A stretch of 8,650 nucleotides of DNA from Spirochaetota bacterium (GTDB lineage: Bacteria; Spirochaetota; Spirochaetia; Treponematales; Breznakiellaceae), in contig JAEWSV010000577.1 in the NCBI GenBank assembly GCA_023398155.1, positions 1 through 8,650 on the forward strand. Reading direction: 5' to 3'. A program made the translations under genes and the position numbers. The notes beneath the pieces were generated by a model that was not told the DNA's origin, ran no database searches, and saw only the letters and a program-made list of their open reading frames with translations. This document shows positions 5,823-8,650 of the stretch, piece after piece. Numbering within the stretch: the first letter of the stretch is position 1; every line of letters begins with the position of its first letter.

Positions 5823-7562
5823 TCAGGCGGGAGCCGTTCGGACGGCGGGCGGACGGTCGCCGTCGGGGAACAACACCGTAAAGGCGCTGCCGCTTCCCTC
5901 GACGCTCTCTATGCTCAGGATTCCGCCGTGCCGATCGATGAGGCGACTGCAGAGGCTCAATCCCAAACCCGTTCCCGGCTCGTTATCGGTTCCGCGCCGA
6001 TGCCGTATCAGTCCCCGCTTGAGCAGGGCGACGACCATCGTCGCCGACATGCCGATGCCGTTATCCGAGACCGTCACGCGGGTCCCGCGCTCAGTCTCCG
6101 CCCGTTCGGCCGTGATCGCGACCTTGCCGCCCCGCGGGGTGAATTTGACGGCGTTGCCGACCAAGTTGCGCAGGATGGCATCCAGCATGGTCGCGTCGGC
6201 ATGGACCGAGAGGTCATCCGGTACTTTCGATTCGAGCGTAAGCCCTTTCTTCTCGCCATCAATCCGGAAGAAGTCGAGGATGGCCCTCGCCTTCGGGGCG
6301 AGGCGCAGGTACGCGGGAGAAAAGGCGCCGACCGAAGCGTCGGCCTTGGCCCATTCGAGCAGTTCCTCGAGCAGGCGATACAGCGCGTCAAGGCTCGATC
6401 CCATCTCGGCGAGCACCTCATGGAATTCTTCCGGCGTAACGCATTCGTCGTCCCCCATGGAACGGACCAGGTTCCGGAAGGATCCGATCGGATTCTTGAG
6501 ATCGTGGCCGAGAAGGGCGAGGCTGGATCGATTGGCGTCCAAGAGCGCCTGCAGCTTCCGTTCCTGATCATACCGGTCGGTTTCATCCAGGATCGCGCCG
6601 ACGGTTCCCGCGAACCTACCCCGTTGGTCGGTCAAGGGGACTTTCACCACGGTGATGCTGAGGATCTCTCTCCCGGAGCGCATCAGTTTGGCGGAGAATC
6701 GTTGGGCCAATCCCGTATCCTGCATGCGCCGGTCGGCCTCGCCGAAGCCCTTCTGCAATTCTTCCTCAAATACGTCCTCGATTTTCCGGCCGAGCACTTC
6801 CGCCGGCGAGACGGCGAAGAACTCATAGAAGGTATCGCTGCAGAAGGTGTAGCGCAGTTCTGCGTCCTTGACGTATAGGGGAACGGGGACCGCGCGGAAA
6901 ACGGTCTCCAAGAGGCGTTCCTTATCTTCCCGGGCTGCGATCTCTTTCCGTTTCGCGTCTTTTTCCTCTTCGTTCGCGATGAAGAGATTATGGATGACTC
7001 CCTCTATGACGCAGCCCATGACGTAGACCAGGCCCAGGAGAGCCAGGAAATTGATCGACTCCGGAGACGGGAAAGCGATGAATAGCGCGGCGAGCGATAG
7101 ATGCAGTCCCGCTAAACGAGGTAAGAGATGCGGCATGACGGCGATGAAGACGAGGGGCCCGATGAGCAGCGCCGTGGAGGTCCGCGGACCCGCGATGAGC
7201 GCGGCTATGAAGGGGACGAAGACGAGGCCGATGATCATGGAGGGCGACTGCAATCCGAGGACTCCGTGGATGAAGACCGCGTCCATGATTACACTGAAGA
7301 GGACGGTAGCGGCCTTGAGTCCGAGCCCGCGGCGCAGTCCCCAGATGATTCCCGTCAACGACGTCGCGGCGAGGGGCGGCAGGACGGTCGGCTCTCCGGT
7401 CGTCGCGAGGAGGAGGAAGAAATTCACCATGGGCATCGGTAAGCACGCCAGCAGCATGGCGAGAAGCAGGAAACTTTTGAACCTTTCTTCGTCGGAGGGA
7501 AACGTCCGGCCTCCGAGTAAGCGCCGTATGACGCTTACCTGTTGGAACGCCTTCAAGTCCAT
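5823..7562 (-). CDS. Orphan PAS-domain sensor histidine kinase with polytopic membrane domain
   Basis: A 579-residue kinase with no adjacent response regulator. The N-terminal half (about 30-196) is strongly hydrophobic and likely forms five to seven membrane helices in a MASE-like arrangement that I cannot assign to a named family. A charged, probably coiled-coil linker (about 197-217) leads to a PAS domain (about 218-330; starts ETVFRAVPVPLYVKDAELRY). The DHp H-box is LLGHDLKNPIG with H353. The ATPase domain has N-box NLVGNAVKFT (N466, N470), G1 box SDNGIGM (D500) and G2 box PGTGLGL. No recognisable Phe-containing F-box lies between G1 and G2. The ATG at 7562 lacks a well-spaced ribosome site (AAAGGG is about 13 nt upstream), so the exact start is less certain. 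The gene is convergent with the flavodiiron gene and divergent from the beta-lactamase-family gene. Its partner is presumably encoded elsewhere. Confidence 0.92.
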   Translation of the reverse strand: MDLKAFQQVSVIRRLLGGRTFPSDEERFKSFLLLAMLLACLPMPMVNFFLLLATTGEPTVLPPLAATSLTGIIWGLRRGLGLKAATVLFSVIMDAVFIHGVLGLQSPSMIIGLVFVPFIAALIAGPRTSTALLIGPLVFIAVMPHLLPRLAGLHLSLAALFIAFPSPESINFLALLGLVYVMGCVIEGVIHNLFIANEEEKDAKRKEIAAREDKERLLETVFRAVPVPLYVKDAELRYTFCSDTFYEFFAVSPAEVLGRKIEDVFEEELQKGFGEADRRMQDTGLAQRFSAKLMRSGREILSITVVKVPLTDQRGRFAGTVGAILDETDRYDQERKLQALLDANRSSLALLGHDLKNPIGSFRNLVRSMGDDECVTPEEFHEVLAEMGSSLDALYRLLEELLEWAKADASVGAFSPAYLRLAPKARAILDFFRIDGEKKGLTLESKVPDDLSVHADATMLDAILRNLVGNAVKFTPRGGKVAITAERAETERGTRVTVSDNGIGMSATMVVALLKRGLIRHRRGTDNEPGTGLGLSLCSRLIDRHGGILSIESVEGSGSAFTVLFPDGDRPPAVRTAPA

Positions 7563-7606
7563 ACTTCAGTCTAGGCCCTTTCCGTGCCTGTTGCCACCCG
7601 ACGCTT

Positions 7607-7618
7607 CGGCGATCGCCG
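7607..7618. repeat. 12-bp perfect palindrome in the kinase/lipoprotein divergent spacer
   Basis: CGGCGATCGCCG is self-complementary and lies in the 63-nt gap between the divergent start codons, where operators often sit. The GCGATCGC core is also a common sequence in GC-rich genomes, so chance occurrence is plausible. Confidence 0.3.
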
Positions 7619-7625
7619 TGCTACT

Positions 7626-8650
7626 ATGCGTGCCATGCGGATCCTCGCGCTAGCGCTCGCCCTATGCCTCGCGTCATGCACGGGGACGAACGTCGCGGAA
7701 TTCAGCTCCGCGATGGACGAGTTTTGCCGGGAGCGCGGTTTCAACGGCGCCGTCCTCATCGCGGAGCGGGGAAGGGTGATCTTCTCCGGCGGCTACGGCA
7801 TGGCCGATTTCGATGAGCGCGTACCGAACGGTACCTCGACGCCGTTCAGGATCGCCTCCGTCACCAAGCCCCTGACGGCCCTCTGCGTACTGCAGCTCCG
7901 GGAGCGCGGCCTGCTGGACTTGGACGATCCCGTCTCGAGGCACCTGGGCGAGTATCCCGGCGGCGCTTCCGTCCGCCTCATCGACTTGCTCTCCCACACG
8001 TCGGGTATCCCCGAGTACGCGACCGTCGCTTTCTTGGGACGCTCGGATCGGCGGTACGCGAGCGAGGAGCTGCTCGGCCATTTCTGGAATAAGAAGCTCC
8101 GATTCGCGCCGGGATCCGAATTCGAATACTCCAATTCCAATTATGTCGTGCTCGGCGCGATCATCGAGCGCGTCTCCGGGATGACCTACGGGGAGTACGT
8201 CGAAAAGCGCGTCTTCGGACCCGCCGGCATGCGCGCATCCCGGTACGGCGAAGGGCCGGGATTGGCTACCGGCTACCAGAGCCTTTCGCTCGATGGCGGT
8301 ACGGCCGCTTTCCCGATAGACCTTTCGTCGCAGTTCGCCTCCGGGGGACTCGTTTCCAACGTTGAGGATCTGTACAAGTGGGACCGCGCGGTGGAAAACG
8401 GAACGCTGTTGAGCCGTTCTTCGCTTACCCTCATGTACAAAGCCCCTCACGATTTTTCCGATTACGGTCTGGGCTGGCGGATAGTGCGGGCGGGCCGGAA
8501 GCCTGCGGTCCAGCATTCGGGGACGATCCCCGGCGGCGCGAGCACCATGTACCGCGATACCGCGCGGGATCGGACGATCATCATACTCAGCAACGTGCAG
8601 AACGCCGACCTCGCGTCGCTCCGCGAGAAAGCCTTGGAGCTGTTCGAGAC
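7626..8650 (+). CDS. Serine beta-lactamase/penicillin-binding-family lipoprotein (3' end outside window)
   Basis: An exported serine hydrolase of the class C beta-lactamase/DD-peptidase fold, open to the right edge. Two in-frame ATGs, 7626 and 7635, are possible; neither has a clear Shine-Dalgarno. I choose 7626 because it gives the signal peptide two arginines before the hydrophobic stretch. The peptide ends in the lipobox LASC, so the protein is probably lipid-anchored. Numbered from 7635, the active-site motifs are S75-V-T-K78 (RIASVTK), Y165-S-N167, and H294-S-G296 (QHSGTIPGG) where true beta-lactamases have KTG. The HTSGIPEY segment (121-128) is also typical of this family. The HSG motif favours a peptidase, esterase or D-amino-acid-peptide hydrolase over an antibiotic-degrading enzyme, but the substrate is unknown. 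The last visible residues include TIIILSN, typical of the domain end, so little of the catalytic domain is missing. Confidence 0.88.
   Translation, partial: MRAMRILALALALCLASCTGTNVAEFSSAMDEFCRERGFNGAVLIAERGRVIFSGGYGMADFDERVPNGTSTPFRIASVTKPLTALCVLQLRERGLLDLDDPVSRHLGEYPGGASVRLIDLLSHTSGIPEYATVAFLGRSDRRYASEELLGHFWNKKLRFAPGSEFEYSNSNYVVLGAIIERVSGMTYGEYVEKRVFGPAGMRASRYGEGPGLATGYQSLSLDGGTAAFPIDLSSQFASGGLVSNVEDLYKWDRAVENGTLLSRSSLTLMYKAPHDFSDYGLGWRIVRAGRKPAVQHSGTIPGGASTMYRDTARDRTIIILSNVQNADLASLREKALELFE

Noticed and set aside
5427..6878. 483-codon + frame spanning the flavodiiron 3' end and the antisense of the orphan kinase
   Set aside because: It runs out of frame through one verified gene and opposite another, and no family motif is visible.
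7674..8516. 280-codon minus-strand frame opposite the beta-lactamase-family gene
   Set aside because: The + strand carries lipobox, SxxK, YxN and HxG in one frame; the minus frame is a shadow.
1..8650. Mobile element, CRISPR array, tRNA, toxin-antitoxin or defence island
   Set aside because: No transposase, integrase, terminal repeats, spacer array, cloverleaf or defence-domain gene was seen on either strand.

Overview
The window is 8.65 kb of GC-rich, densely coding bacterial chromosome with eight genes, two of them cut by the window edges. Nothing marks it as a phage, plasmid or transposon, and it contains no rRNA, tRNA, CRISPR array or insertion sequence. The flavodiiron oxygen reductase suggests an anaerobe or microaerophile. 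The style of the proteins, especially the second histidine kinase and the flavodiiron protein, reminds me of GC-rich spirochaetes. That is an impression from memory, not something the sequence proves.

Layout from left to right: (1) the 3' end of aat (N-end-rule leucyl/phenylalanyl-tRNA-protein transferase) on +; (2) on the minus strand, reading right to left, a class I glutamine amidotransferase, a membrane sensor histidine kinase without a HAMP domain, and an OmpR/PhoB-type response regulator; kinase and regulator overlap by 8 nt; (3) divergently on +, an endonuclease III-type DNA glycosylase with a complete 4Fe-4S motif, followed by a class A flavodiiron protein with its own promoter; (4) convergent on minus, an orphan PAS histidine kinase with a polytopic membrane domain; (5) divergently on +, a lipoprotein of the serine beta-lactamase/penicillin-binding family that runs off the right edge.

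Functionally this is mainly housekeeping and signalling: one complete two-component system, one orphan kinase, a base-excision-repair enzyme and an oxygen-detoxifying enzyme. The most informative non-coding signal lies just upstream of the flavodiiron gene. A perfect TATAAT -10 box there is embedded in an AT-rich stretch that matches 12 of 14 specified positions of the PerR box, which suggests peroxide- or metal-responsive control of oxygen reduction. Other signals are a good sigma70-type promoter for the amidotransferase, a large imperfect hairpin between two convergent genes, a 13-bp palindrome before the two-component operon, and short tandem repeats in the amidotransferase/nth divergent spacer. 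I found no convincing previously undescribed multi-gene system.
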